Assembly (NCBI GenBank): GCA_947179325.1
Contig: CAMXAU010000002.1
Span: forward strand, 1 to 64,000
From: an uncultured Bacteroidales bacterium
GTDB taxonomy: Bacteria > Bacteroidota > Bacteroidia > Bacteroidales > UBA932
Length of the DNA stretch: 64,000 nt
Direction: 5' to 3'
This document shows, piece after piece, positions 53,527 through 62,233 of this stretch (position 1 is the stretch's first letter; every line of letters begins with the position of its first letter). The position numbers and the translations under genes were made by a program. The notes beneath the pieces were generated by a model. The model saw only the letters and a program-made list of their open reading frames with translations. It was not told the origin of the DNA and searched no databases.

Positions 53527-55743
53527 ATGAAATCATCATTGCTCGCCATCGGCCTGCTCTGCAGCATAATGGCATCAGCACAGGTAAGCCCCGTGCACAA
53601 AGGGCGCACATCCAGCCGTATCATATTGACAAGCAGCGAAAAAGCAGACTCCGTCTCTGCCATGCTGCTGCAGGACTTTTTCCAGAGGATAAGCGGAGTT
53701 ACTGTCCCGGTTGTCTACGGGGAACAAATCAGAAAGGCCCCGTCCAGGGGAGATATCCTTATCGGCCACGGTATGTCCAACAAGGCGCTGGCAAGCGATG
53801 AAATCCTCGAAGACGGATTCAGGATATCCACTGAAGACGGATTCCTGAGAATCATCGGAGGTGCAGGCAACGGTTCAGTCTACGGGGCCGTGACCCTGCT
53901 TGAGCGTTACCTTGGAGTTGACTATTGGGGGGAAAACGAATATTCACTCACCAGATCGGAGAATATCTGCATCCCGGCTGTCGATTTCATCGAGAATCCA
54001 GCGTTCAGATATCGCCAGAGCCAGTTCTACGGTATGCACAGCGACCCTGTATACAAATTGTGGATGCGCCTGGAAGAACCGTCCGAGGTGTTTGCAGGAA
54101 GCTATTGGGTCCATACCTTCGACAAGCTCCTTCCGTCATCGGTCTACGGAAAGGAACACCCTGAATACTACTCTTTCTTCAACGGGAAACGCCATCCCGG
54201 CAAAGCCAGCCAATGGTGCCTGTCCAATCCTGAAGTGCTTGAGATTGTAACCGGGAAACTTGACTCGATATTCAGGGCAAACCCCGGCAAGGACATAATC
54301 TCAGTCAGCCAGAATGACGGCAACTACACGAACTGCCAATGCGATGCGTGCAAGGCCATTGACGAATATGAAGGCGCGCTTTCCGGTTCAGTGATCCATT
54401 TCCTGAACAAGCTCGCGGAGCGTTTCCCGGACAAGGAATTCTCGACACTTGCCTACCTGTATACAATGAAACCGCCTAAACATGTCAAGCCTCTTCCGAA
54501 TGTGAACATAATGCTTTGCGACATAGACTGTGACAGGGAGGTCTCACTTACAGAGAACGCCTCCGGACGCGAATTTGTCGAGGCGATGGAGGGATGGAGC
54601 AGGATTACAGACAACATATTCGTCTGGGACTACGGCATCAATTTCGACAACTACCTGGCCCCTTTCCCGAATTTCCACATCCTGCAGGACAACATAAGGC
54701 TGTTCAGGGACAACCATGCAAACATGCATTTCTCGCAGATTGCCGGAAGCCGCGGAGGGGATTTCGCCGAGATGCGTACATATCTCGTATCCAAGCTGAT
54801 GTGGAATCCGGACGCTGACATTGACTCGCTTATGCAGCATTTCATGAACGGATACTACGGGCCGGCCGCCCCTTACATATACAGATACACGCAGATAATG
54901 GAGGGGGCACTGATAGGCAGCGGCAAACGTCTCTGGATATACGATTCACCAATCTCGCACAAGGACGGGATGCTCAAGCCTGAGCTGATGCGACGCTACA
55001 GGGAGCTTTTCGACCAGGCTGAGGCTGCCGCCGCGCAGGACAGCGTTTTCCTGGCACGCGTGCAGAGGACAAGGCTTCCGCTCCTGTATTCAGAACTGGA
55101 GATAGCAAGGAGCAATCCGGACAAGGACTATGAGAGCATGGTGGAGATGCTTGACTATTTTGAGGGCCAGGTAAAGAAATTCAATGTGCCTACACTTAAC
55201 GAGCGAAGCAACTCCCCTGTTGACTACTGCGAACTTTTCCGCAGCAGATACATGCCGAGGGAGCAGAAAAGCCTTGCAGACGGAGCGGCGGTGGACTTCC
55301 TTGTCAAGCCGACAGGAAAATATGCAGAACTCGGACAGACTGCCCTGACAGATGGGCTGTTCGGAGGCTCCACATTTGTAGAGAGCTGGGTAGGATGGGA
55401 AGGATGCGACGCTTCATTCACGATAGACTTCGGGAAAGTCATGGAGATTTCATCAATAGAGACCGATTTCCTGCACCAGCTCGGGGCATGGATACTTCTG
55501 CCAAAGGGGGTAAGATACTCCATTTCACTTGACGGAGAAGATTTTACAGAAGCCGGTTCATATACTCTTCCGGAAGACAGCACACCTAAGGTGAAGTTCG
55601 TTGATGTCACGCACAGGTTCACAGGCAAGACGCCTGCAAGATATATACGTATAGATGTAGAAGGGACAAAGACCTGTCCGCACTGGCATTACGGGGTCGG
55701 CCACCCATGCTGGTTCTTCATCGACGAAGTCACTGTCCTGTGA
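53527..55743 (+). CDS. DUF4838 secreted protein with alpha-glucuronidase-like N-terminus and discoidin domain
   Basis: A 738-residue exported protein. I start at MKSSLLAIGLLCSIMASAQ; MTHKH five residues earlier is possible. The N-terminal domain (LIGHGMSNKALASDEILEDGFRISTEDG, then GSVYGAVTLLERYLGVDYWG) resembles the GH67 N-terminal domain often paired with GH20-like catalytic modules. The DUF4838 region follows (SQWCLSNPEVLEIVTGKLDSIF; SVSQNDGNYTNCQCDACKAIDEYEG; WDYGINFDNYLAPFPNF). The C-terminal F5/8-type discoidin domain runs from GLFGGSTFVESWVGWEG to FFIDEVTVL. It probably degrades or binds a surface glycan. It is a stand-alone unit with no SusCD partner. Confidence 0.8.
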   Translation: MKSSLLAIGLLCSIMASAQVSPVHKGRTSSRIILTSSEKADSVSAMLLQDFFQRISGVTVPVVYGEQIRKAPSRGDILIGHGMSNKALASDEILEDGFRISTEDGFLRIIGGAGNGSVYGAVTLLERYLGVDYWGENEYSLTRSENICIPAVDFIENPAFRYRQSQFYGMHSDPVYKLWMRLEEPSEVFAGSYWVHTFDKLLPSSVYGKEHPEYYSFFNGKRHPGKASQWCLSNPEVLEIVTGKLDSIFRANPGKDIISVSQNDGNYTNCQCDACKAIDEYEGALSGSVIHFLNKLAERFPDKEFSTLAYLYTMKPPKHVKPLPNVNIMLCDIDCDREVSLTENASGREFVEAMEGWSRITDNIFVWDYGINFDNYLAPFPNFHILQDNIRLFRDNHANMHFSQIAGSRGGDFAEMRTYLVSKLMWNPDADIDSLMQHFMNGYYGPAAPYIYRYTQIMEGALIGSGKRLWIYDSPISHKDGMLKPELMRRYRELFDQAEAAAAQDSVFLARVQRTRLPLLYSELEIARSNPDKDYESMVEMLDYFEGQVKKFNVPTLNERSNSPVDYCELFRSRYMPREQKSLADGAAVDFLVKPTGKYAELGQTALTDGLFGGSTFVESWVGWEGCDASFTIDFGKVMEISSIETDFLHQLGAWILLPKGVRYSISLDGEDFTEAGSYTLPEDSTPKVKFVDVTHRFTGKTPARYIRIDVEGTKTCPHWHYGVGHPCWFFIDEVTVL

Positions 55744-55770
55744 TTTGCTCCCAGTTACTGAAATTGTGCA

Positions 55771-55800
55771 TTGCAGATTTATAGTTTTTTCATAACTTTG
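55771..55800 (+). promoter_or_regulatory. recA promoter
   Basis: A TTG (55771-55773) is separated by 19 bases from TAACTTTG (55793-55800), giving a complete -33/-7 promoter. It lies 50 bases before the recA ATG. No LexA-type palindrome was seen. Confidence 0.7.
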
Positions 55801-55850
55801 TAAGGATTGTGCCAGGTGGCACGGTCGTTAACTTATTAAATTTAAACATT

Positions 55851-56882
55851 ATGGCTAAAGAAGTTGTAGAAAAGGCCGGTGAGGATATGAATGCAGCCAA
55901 GCTCAAGGCGCTGCAGGCAACAATTGACAAGATTGAGAAGGATTACGGCAAAGGGACGATCATGAAGTTGGGAGATCAGCCAAAATGGGAAGTTTCTGTC
56001 ATTCCGAGCGGTTCAATCGCCCTTGACCACGCCCTCGGGATCGGAGGATATCCACGCGGAAGGGTAATTGAGATATATGGACCGGAATCCAGCGGTAAGA
56101 CCACCCTGGCAATCCATGCAATCGCCCAGGCACAGAAGGCAGGAGGCATCGCAGCAATCATTGATGCCGAGCATGCATTCGACAGGACATACGCAAAGAA
56201 TCTCGGTGTAAACCTCGATACATTGCTGATTTCACAGCCGGACAACGGCGAGCAGGCACTTGAGATTGCAGATAACCTCATCCGCTCCGGAGCGATCGAC
56301 ATAATTGTCATCGACTCTGTTGCAGCACTTACCCCAAAGGCGGAGATTGAAGGCGAGATGGGAGACTCCAAGATGGGACTCCAGGCAAGGCTCATGAGCC
56401 AGGCGCTGAGAAAGCTGACCGCAAATATCAGCAAGACCAACACATGCTGCATATTCATCAACCAGCTCCGCGACAAGATCGGAGTGATGTTCGGGAACCC
56501 GGAGACGACCACAGGAGGTAATGCCCTCAAGTTCTATGCATCTGTACGTGTCGATGTCCGCAGGACCACACAGATCAAGGACGGCGAGGAGGCTCTCGGA
56601 AACAGGACAAGGGTCAAGATTGTAAAGAACAAGATGGCCCCTCCTTTCAAGAAGGCAGAATTCGACATTGTCTTCGGTGAAGGAATCTCAAAAGTCGGTG
56701 AAATCATAGACCTCGGAGTTGAATTCGATGTAATCAAGAAGAGCGGCTCATGGTTCAGCTATGGCGATGCAAAGCTGGCACAGGGACGCGAGGCTGTCAA
56801 GCAGCTGCTTACTGACAACATTGAGCTTTGCGAGGAAATCGAGGCAAAGATCCGCGAAGAAATCGCCAAAGTGGAAGATTAG
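55851..56882 (+). CDS. recA: Recombinase RecA
   Basis: RecA forms the filament for homologous recombination. The 343-residue protein, starting at [10 protein letters not shown], has the Walker [18 protein letters not shown] (about 69-85), Walker [23 protein letters not shown], and the DNA-binding loop 2 region [36 protein letters not shown]. The C-terminus is acidic ([10 protein letters not shown]). The ORF track extension upstream begins at a GTG and is not credible. A small lipoprotein gene follows 30 bases later. Confidence 0.97.
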   Translation: MAKEVVEKAGEDMNAAKLKALQATIDKIEKDYGKGTIMKLGDQPKWEVSVIPSGSIALDHALGIGGYPRGRVIEIYGPESSGKTTLAIHAIAQAQKAGGIAAIIDAEHAFDRTYAKNLGVNLDTLLISQPDNGEQALEIADNLIRSGAIDIIVIDSVAALTPKAEIEGEMGDSKMGLQARLMSQALRKLTANISKTNTCCIFINQLRDKIGVMFGNPETTTGGNALKFYASVRVDVRRTTQIKDGEEALGNRTRVKIVKNKMAPPFKKAEFDIVFGEGISKVGEIIDLGVEFDVIKKSGSWFSYGDAKLAQGREAVKQLLTDNIELCEEIEAKIREEIAKVED

Positions 56883-56912
56883 AATCAACATACATCAGAA
56901 GACCATAGTACA

Positions 56913-57287
56913 ATGAAACACGTCATATCATTCATAGTATCTGCATTAGCAGTCATCATGTCCACAAGTTCCTGTGAGATCAACATCAACACAGGGAATG
57001 GAGTCAGCACAGATGCATTTCTGACAGTATACTACCCAGGCGGGCTGCCAAATGCAAGTTCAAACGGCAGGTATGACTTCAATTCCTCATACCTGTCCGA
57101 CAGGGACATTGAAGAGATATTCTATGATCTCAACAGTGTATTGAGGCCAGGCTTCACCGATGCGGTACTTCAAATTGATTTCTATGACAGATATGACAAG
57201 TTCAAGTACAGCCGGATCTATGACTTCTGGTGGGAATATGGCAACTCCCCTTCCGGAGGCTGGTACGCCTGGGAAGAGCGTAGATGA
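56913..57287 (+). CDS. Small lipoprotein of unknown function
   Basis: A 124-residue lipoprotein with lipobox near MSTSSCEININTG (Cys21). The mature part, NGVSTDAFLTVYYPGGLPNASSNGRYDFNSSY and a Trp-rich end (DFWWEYGNSPSGGWYAWEERR), matches nothing I know. It begins 30 bases after recA and shares its terminator, so it may be in the same transcript. It could be a species-specific surface lipoprotein. Confidence 0.65.
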   Translation: MKHVISFIVSALAVIMSTSSCEININTGNGVSTDAFLTVYYPGGLPNASSNGRYDFNSSYLSDRDIEEIFYDLNSVLRPGFTDAVLQIDFYDRYDKFKYSRIYDFWWEYGNSPSGGWYAWEERR

Positions 57288-57300
57288 TGAAATTGAATAG

Positions 57301-57340
57301 ATACCCCCTGCTCCGTATGGGACAGGGGGTATTTCTTTAA
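57301..57340. terminator. Bidirectional terminator after the small lipoprotein gene
   Basis: ATACCCCCTG (57301-57310) and CAGGGGGTAT (57323-57332) pair perfectly and are followed by TTCTTTAA. It lies between the lipoprotein gene and the converging HhH gene. Confidence 0.85.
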
Positions 57341-58326
57341 TCCTCAATGATGCAGCGGGAAAGTTTGACGGCAAGGTCGGCCTTGAGGACTCCTGCTGCG
57401 GCCAAGGCATCCACTGTCCAGGCACTTCGCGGATTGTTTTCCCGATAAAGGACAATGCCATGGGCGGCATATGGGCCGATATATGGATGCCCCCTGAGCT
57501 GTTCCTCCGGCAGAGACCACAGGGGATATGGCCTGCAGGTTTCCGGACGTATCTCCACAAGGTCTTCAAGTGCATCATATCTATCCCTGTCAAACCTATG
57601 GATGTCCATCAGCTGCTCCTTGTAGGAATAGCCTCCAAGCTGTTCCCTATAGGCAACCATCTTTGAGGCGAAATACCCCCCGATGCCGGGCAGGTCATCA
57701 AATGCAGAGGAATCAGCGGCATTCAGGTCAAGAAGAGGTATGTCTATGTACGGCTCAAGACGGCTGTAGACAGAATCAGAGACCACAAATGACCTGGCAA
57801 AATCGCTTCTGCGCCTGAAACGCCCGCCTTTCTTCCTGTAGCTGTCTATTGACATGGCCTGCTTTTCTGAAAACCCGAGACGGACAAGATCCTCCACTGT
57901 GACATCATTTGGATTGAACCGGAAATTCTCCACCATCCTCCCTGTCTTCCCGGACTCAGAAGCGGAAGATGAGCCAGAAGAAACAACAGAAGGATGCCCA
58001 CCTTTTTTGCAGATTACAGTGCCCCTATGCCCGGACGGGACAATACAGGATGCTGATATCCCCACACCGGAATTGCCAGGCGCTGAACCTTCTGCAGCCA
58101 ACGCAGCATTTCCGGCATCCGCAAGTACGCGCGCTGCAGCAGAGTCGTCCACGATAAAGACTGTGTCAGGGGTTTCCCTGATCGACATGATCTTCGAGAC
58201 TGCCGCCCTGTTGATGAAGACGGCTACCTGATAGCCCACAATAAGAAAGACCAGGGCGATAGCACCGGTCACAAAAGAAGCCGACAATCCACCGCCGGAC
58301 TTCTTCTCGATAGAATCTCTATTCAC
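57337..58326 (-). CDS. Helix-hairpin-helix membrane protein, ComEA-like
   Basis: A 329-residue protein with one N-terminal membrane segment (SFVTGAIALVFLIVGYQVAVFI, about 17-38) and an outside domain. Three HhH-type modules follow: NPNDVTVEDLVRLGFSEKQAMSIDSYRKKGGRF, LNAADSSAFDDLPGIGGYFASKMVAYREQLGG and HPYIGPYAAHGIVLYRENNP. ComEA-like HhH proteins bind DNA in uptake or repair; here the layout suggests periplasmic or surface DNA binding. The start codon is GTG (58326), with a -7 element TATATTTG 45 bases before. It is not in an obvious competence operon. Confidence 0.8.
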   Translation of the reverse strand: MNRDSIEKKSGGGLSASFVTGAIALVFLIVGYQVAVFINRAAVSKIMSIRETPDTVFIVDDSAAARVLADAGNAALAAEGSAPGNSGVGISASCIVPSGHRGTVICKKGGHPSVVSSGSSSASESGKTGRMVENFRFNPNDVTVEDLVRLGFSEKQAMSIDSYRKKGGRFRRRSDFARSFVVSDSVYSRLEPYIDIPLLDLNAADSSAFDDLPGIGGYFASKMVAYREQLGGYSYKEQLMDIHRFDRDRYDALEDLVEIRPETCRPYPLWSLPEEQLRGHPYIGPYAAHGIVLYRENNPRSAWTVDALAAAGVLKADLAVKLSRCIIED

Positions 58327-58371
58327 AATAGCATTTCAATTTCCCATGCGACCACACGCGGAAACGAATTG

Positions 58372-58379
58372 CAAATATA
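58372..58379 (-). promoter_or_regulatory. -7 element for the HhH gene
   Basis: TATATTTG on the minus strand, 45 bases before the GTG start. The 58327-58454 gap between rsmI and this gene holds nothing else I can name. Confidence 0.5.
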
Positions 58380-58454
58380 CATCAGTTTTCGATAATACGG
58401 ACAGGTCTCCACTGATTTCCACAGCCACAGATTGCCACGGCTGAATCGTATAGA

Positions 58455-59192
58455 CTAATCAAGCCCATGCTCCTCACGATATGATTTCTTTGCCGGCTTG
58501 ACCTCAGGGGCGCCGGAAAGAACAATCACAATCTCGCCCTTCGGCTCATGCGCAGTAAACCACTCGACAAGCTCTGAAAGCGTACCTCTGCGATGCTCCT
58601 CGAATTTCTTGGAAATCTCCCTGGATACTGAGCATTGCCTTTCCGGACCGAAAACCTCTGAAAACTGCGTCAGGGTCTTGACAAGACGGTAAGGTGATTC
58701 ATAGAAAATCATCGTCCGGTGCTCAGCAGCAAGCCCCTGGAGATGTGTCTGGCGTCCCTTCTTCACCGGCAGGAAGCCCTCAAAGCAGAATCTGTCACAC
58801 GGAAAGCCAGAACTGACAAGTGCTGGGACAAAGGCCGTGGCACCAGGGAGTGTCTGGACCTCAATCCCCTCCTCTACACATGTGCGTACAAGGAGAAATC
58901 CAGGATCAGATATGCCAGGAGTCCCGGCATCACTTATCAGGGCGACATTCAGCCCTGAGAGTATCCTCTCCTTTATGATTGCAGCGGTCTTATGTTCATT
59001 GAACTTGTGATGGGACTCCAGCCTGCCATGTATATCATAATGCTTCAACAGGACAGAACTTGTCCTTGTGTCCTCGGCAAGTATCAGGTCCGCATCCTGC
59101 AGCACCTTGATCGCCCTGAAAGTCATGTCCTCAAGATTGCCAACCGGAGTCGGCACGATGTAAAGCATCCCTGCCTGTCTTCCTATGCTCAT
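58455..59192 (-). CDS. rsmI: 16S rRNA (cytidine1402-2'-O)-methyltransferase
   Basis: RsmI methylates C1402 of 16S rRNA. I start at [18 protein letters not shown] (59192), whose ATG overlaps the preceding stop (ATGA); the ORF track adds 20 residues. The 245-residue tetrapyrrole-methylase-type protein has LYIVPTPVGNLEDMTFRAI, DADLILAEDTRTSSVLLKHYDI, ISDAGTPGISDPGFLLV and GATAFVPALVSSGF. The typical C-terminal NSPSR-like region is KSYREEHGLD. It is co-transcribed with the coiled-coil gene before it. Confidence 0.94.
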   Translation of the reverse strand: MSIGRQAGMLYIVPTPVGNLEDMTFRAIKVLQDADLILAEDTRTSSVLLKHYDIHGRLESHHKFNEHKTAAIIKERILSGLNVALISDAGTPGISDPGFLLVRTCVEEGIEVQTLPGATAFVPALVSSGFPCDRFCFEGFLPVKKGRQTHLQGLAAEHRTMIFYESPYRLVKTLTQFSEVFGPERQCSVSREISKKFEEHRRGTLSELVEWFTAHEPKGEIVIVLSGAPEVKPAKKSYREEHGLD

Positions 59193-59788
59193 TTCAATTT
59201 CCTCCTTACAGCCATCATGAACCTGTAGACAGTATCCGACTCGAAATTCCATTCGCCAAAGCTTGACATAAGCCAGTCTACGGCTTCATCCAGGGTCTCG
59301 GATGAATTGATCCGGTCAAGGGTATTCTGGAACAGGAGCGCGTCGTCCGCAAAAAGGGACCTGATAAACAATATCCTGTCATTCAATGAAATCGCGCTTC
59401 TGACATCTTTGACTTCGGTTCCAGGAATATCTTTGCGCCATGCCTGCTTTTCAGCCATGGCATCAAGGACAGCCACCGGAGCGGCACGGTTCTCTTCCTT
59501 GTCCCCACTGCCCTCCTCCGGACATTCCTCCGGCAAGGCAGGCTCAGGGGCTTTTTCAGAAAGGGCATCAGACGGCATGACATCATCTGACATATCCCCT
59601 ATTTCAAGGTCAATGTCTATAGTGTCATCTTCTTCTGCCACAGGCTCGAAGAGGGTATCCGCGCACTCTTTGGCAGCAAGCGACTGCTCAAGCTCAACAT
59701 ATTTATTTTCAAGGACTTCCAACCGCAGAGACAAGTCCCTGGCAAGCTCCTTTATTTCAGATAAAATTTCTTCTGGTGTCTTTTTCAT
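59189..59788 (-). CDS. Conserved Bacteroidota protein with N-terminal coiled coil, rsmI partner
   Basis: A 199-residue cytosolic protein; start chosen at [19 protein letters not shown], since the ORF track extension overlaps tdk and has no conservation. Residues 1-45 predict a coiled coil ([23 protein letters not shown]). The middle is acidic and low-complexity ([32 protein letters not shown]). The C-terminal [38 protein letters not shown] is the conserved core, known from other Bacteroidota with no function assigned. It overlaps rsmI by 4 bases (ATGA), so the two are translated together. Confidence 0.8.
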   Translation of the reverse strand: MKKTPEEILSEIKELARDLSLRLEVLENKYVELEQSLAAKECADTLFEPVAEEDDTIDIDLEIGDMSDDVMPSDALSEKAPEPALPEECPEEGSGDKEENRAAPVAVLDAMAEKQAWRKDIPGTEVKDVRSAISLNDRILFIRSLFADDALLFQNTLDRINSSETLDEAVDWLMSSFGEWNFESDTVYRFMMAVRRKLK

Positions 59789-59803
59789 AAACTCAATATT
59801 GAC

Positions 59804-59811
59804 TATATTTG
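59804..59811 (+). promoter_or_regulatory. -7 element for tdk
   Basis: TATATTTG 26 bases before the tdk ATG. It is within a 49-base divergent intergenic region, with the minus-strand -7 element 13 bases away. Confidence 0.55.
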
Positions 59812-59824
59812 CACCCGTCAATCG

Positions 59825-59832
59825 CAAAAGTA
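59825..59832 (-). promoter_or_regulatory. -7 element for the coiled-coil gene and rsmI
   Basis: TACTTTTG on the minus strand (plus-strand CAAAAGTA), 36 bases before the ATG at 59788. It overlaps the predicted tdk leader, so the two transcripts' 5' ends may overlap or compete. Confidence 0.55.
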
Positions 59833-59837
59833 AGGAA

Positions 59838-60416
59838 ATGTTTTTAGAAAATGCAAAAAAAGCAGGTTCAATTGAAGTAATCTGCGGTTCAATGTTCTCA
59901 GGAAAGACGGAAGAGCTTATCAGACGGCTGAAACGGGCACAGTTTGCCAACCAGAAAGTGGAGATCTACAAACCTGCCGTTGATGTAAGATATTCAGAAG
60001 ACCAGGTTGTCTCACATGACCTGCACAGCATTCCATCAACCCCTATCGACTCGCCAGCCAGCATGCTTCTCCTCTCAAGCGATGTGGAAGTAGTCGGCAT
60101 AGATGAGGCCCAGTTCTTTGACGAGACACTTATAGAAGTGGCCCAGAAGCTCGCCAACAGAGGCATCAGGGTAATCATCGCGGGACTTGACCAGGATTTC
60201 TCAGGAAAACCTTTCGGACCTATACCGGCACTCATGGCCGTGGCAGAAGATGTCCAGAAAGTACATGCCATATGCGTAAAATGCGGTTGCCTTGCCAACC
60301 ATTCACATAGGCTGTCCAAAAGCGAGAAGCTTGTTGTCCTCGGAGAGAAAGACATATACGAGCCTCTATGCAGGCACTGCTATAATGCAGCCATAAAGGC
60401 TGAGACCGCCAGGTAG
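59838..60416 (+). CDS. tdk: Thymidine kinase
   Basis: Thymidine kinase phosphorylates thymidine in nucleotide salvage. The 192-residue protein, starting [18 protein letters not shown] (the ORF track extends it upstream by 177 unlikely residues), has the P-loop [54 protein letters not shown] and the zinc-binding CVKCG and CRHC pairs. Type II TK family. A terminator lies immediately after it, overlapping the end of the converging RNase gene. Confidence 0.96.
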   Translation: MFLENAKKAGSIEVICGSMFSGKTEELIRRLKRAQFANQKVEIYKPAVDVRYSEDQVVSHDLHSIPSTPIDSPASMLLLSSDVEVVGIDEAQFFDETLIEVAQKLANRGIRVIIAGLDQDFSGKPFGPIPALMAVAEDVQKVHAICVKCGCLANHSHRLSKSEKLVVLGEKDIYEPLCRHCYNAAIKAETAR

Positions 60417-60452
60417 CCTGCCGCATGACACTGCAATTACGCACACAAGATA

Positions 60453-60500
60453 AATGAAAAAGGGGACTTAGCTATCCAGCTTGTCCCCTTTTTCATTGTA
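60453..60500. terminator. Bidirectional terminator overlapping the RNase E/G stop
   Basis: AATGAAAAAGGGGAC (60453-60467) and GTCCCCTTTTTCATT (60483-60497) form a perfect 15-bp stem; the loop carries the RNase stop codon. The arm is coding sequence for its C-terminal residues (NEKGD). Confidence 0.85.
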
Positions 60501-62024
60501 GAATTCATTCTGCAGGACTGTGAAGTCCGTGACTTCAACAAGTCTTATCTTGCATTTGTACTTACGTTTCCACTTGCTCACTATCGAGAAGATGCCGCGG
60601 CTGAGATATGAGCCGAGAATAGGGCTTACCTTCAGCACAAGTGACTTGACTTCTTTCTCAGAGACATAGTAGGCCAGTTTCCGCTCTATTGCCTCATCAA
60701 TAACTACACTTGACGCGATTTTTCCAGTTCCGTTGCAGACAGGACATACCTCCGTGGTATTTATCTCAGTCGCCGGACGTACCCTCTGGCGGGTAATCTG
60801 CATCAGGCCGAACTTTGTAAGCGGCAGGACATTATGCTTAGCCCTGTCTCCCTGCATCAGCTCCTGCATATATTTAAACAACGCGTTCTTGTGCTCATTC
60901 GACTCCATGTCGATGAAATCCACAATCACGATGCCTCCCATGTCGCGGAGACGGAGCTGCCGTGCAATTTCCTCGGCCGCATAGCAGTTGATGTCGTATG
61001 TATTCTGCTCCTGCTCCTTGTTCCTGGAGCGCGTGCCGCTGTTGACATCAATTACATGCAGTGCCTCTGTATGCTCTATCACAAGATAGGCACCCTGCTT
61101 GATAGGCACCACCTTCCCGAAAGAGCTCTTGATCTGCCTCGTGACCTCAAAATGGTCAAAAATAGGGGCCGAATCCTTGTAGAGCTTCACTATCTTCTCC
61201 TGCTCTGGAGAAATCAGTGAAATATATTTCCTTGTCTCCTCGTAGATATTCTCATTATTCACATATATATTGGAGAATGAGTCATTGAGAAGGTCACGGA
61301 GAATGGTGGTTGTCTTGCTGTACTCTGTAAAGAGCAGCTGGACAGACTTGGACCAGGCGAATTTCTTCCATGAGCTTTCCCATTTCTCAACAAGGGACAT
61401 CAGTTCCGCATCAAGTATGGCAGCATTCTTACCCTCTGCCGCTGTACGGATGATTGCACCGTAGTTCTTTGGAAGAATATTCCTTACAAGCGTCTCAAGC
61501 CTGCGTTTCTCTTCCTTGGAAGAGATTTTCTGTGAAACACTCACCTTTTCTGCAAAAGGGAGAAGTACAATGTTGCGTCCTGCCAATGAAATTTCCGCAG
61601 TCAGTCGTGACCCTTTGGTCGAGATCGGCTCCTTGACTATCTGTACAATCATAATCTGGCCGGGAGTCAGCACATTCTCAATCCGCCCCTCCTTCTCAAG
61701 GACAGGCCCTATCTTTATATGAGAATATATTCCCTTGAGGTCCGAATTCGGATTGCTTCTCTTGACAAACTCGTCAAACGCATTGAAATACAGACCAAGA
61801 TCCAGATAATGTACGAAAGCCTCCTTTTCATCACCGATGTCCACAAAGGCAGCATTGAGGGCAGGAAGAATCTTCTTTACTTTTCCGAGATATACATCCC
61901 CTACAGAAAAGCTATGCCCTGTGCTGGACTCCTTGTTAAGCTCAATCAGGCGATGGTTCTCCATCAGCGCGATTGACACTTCCGTTGAGCCAACGTCAAC
62001 GATAAGATCTTTAACAGCTTCCAT
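60468..62024 (-). CDS. rng: Ribonuclease E/G family protein (RNase G-like)
   Basis: A 518-residue endoribonuclease for rRNA and mRNA processing. An S1-like RNA-binding domain (GDVYLGKVKKILPALNAAFVDIGDEKEAFVH, about 40-75) is followed by the catalytic core with KGSRLTAEISLAGRNIVLLPF, the metal-binding Asps in LHVIDVNSG and GGIVIVDFIDMES, and the zinc-link CPVCNGTG. The length fits RNase G, without the RNase E degradosome tail. Upstream on the same strand are a small basic protein and HU, but a strong terminator lies between them and this gene. Confidence 0.95.
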   Translation of the reverse strand: MEAVKDLIVDVGSTEVSIALMENHRLIELNKESSTGHSFSVGDVYLGKVKKILPALNAAFVDIGDEKEAFVHYLDLGLYFNAFDEFVKRSNPNSDLKGIYSHIKIGPVLEKEGRIENVLTPGQIMIVQIVKEPISTKGSRLTAEISLAGRNIVLLPFAEKVSVSQKISSKEEKRRLETLVRNILPKNYGAIIRTAAEGKNAAILDAELMSLVEKWESSWKKFAWSKSVQLLFTEYSKTTTILRDLLNDSFSNIYVNNENIYEETRKYISLISPEQEKIVKLYKDSAPIFDHFEVTRQIKSSFGKVVPIKQGAYLVIEHTEALHVIDVNSGTRSRNKEQEQNTYDINCYAAEEIARQLRLRDMGGIVIVDFIDMESNEHKNALFKYMQELMQGDRAKHNVLPLTKFGLMQITRQRVRPATEINTTEVCPVCNGTGKIASSVVIDEAIERKLAYYVSEKEVKSLVLKVSPILGSYLSRGIFSIVSKWKRKYKCKIRLVEVTDFTVLQNEFYNEKGDKLDS

Positions 62025-62044
62025 CCAGGAAATTACATTATTAG

Positions 62045-62080
62045 ACTCAAAACAAAAAGGCTGACCTTGGGTCAGCCTTT
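62045..62080 (-). terminator. Terminator between the HU unit and rng
   Basis: On the minus strand AAAGGCTGACC, loop CAA, GGTCAGCCTTT, then TTGTTTTG. The 11-bp stem is perfect. It ends the hup and small-protein transcript only about 20 bases before the rng start, so rng may depend on read-through or on a promoter I cannot recognise. Confidence 0.8.
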
Positions 62081-62120
62081 CTCAATTTAGCAAGACTGCT
62101 AAAATGGCAGACACCCGAGA

Positions 62121-62213
62121 CTACTTTCTCTTCTTGTGCCTGTTCTTGCGCAAACGTTTTTTACGCTTGTGCGTAGCCATTTTATGTCTTTTTCTTTTTT
62201 TACCGCTTGGCAT
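62121..62213 (-). CDS. Tiny basic protein, AURKAIP1/COX24-like (possible bS22-type ribosomal protein)
   Basis: A 30-residue ORF missed by the ORF track: MPSGKKRKRHKMATHKRKKR plus a Lys/Arg end. Eighteen or so of 30 residues are Lys, Arg or His. It resembles the short AURKAIP1/COX24 family (mitochondrial mS38, and bS22 of mycobacteria), with the KRKRHKM...HKRKKRLRKNRH pattern. It lies 20 bases after the HU gene on the same strand. Its position beside HU and an rRNA-processing RNase fits a ribosomal role, but the family assignment is by resemblance only. Confidence 0.6.
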   Translation of the reverse strand: MPSGKKRKRHKMATHKRKKRLRKNRHKKRK

Positions 62214-62233
62214 AATTTGAAAAGTTTATAAAA

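Noticed and set aside
59307-59837. Upstream extension of tdk in the ORF track
   Set aside because: It overlaps the coiled-coil gene on the other strand; real thymidine kinase begins at [10 protein letters not shown].
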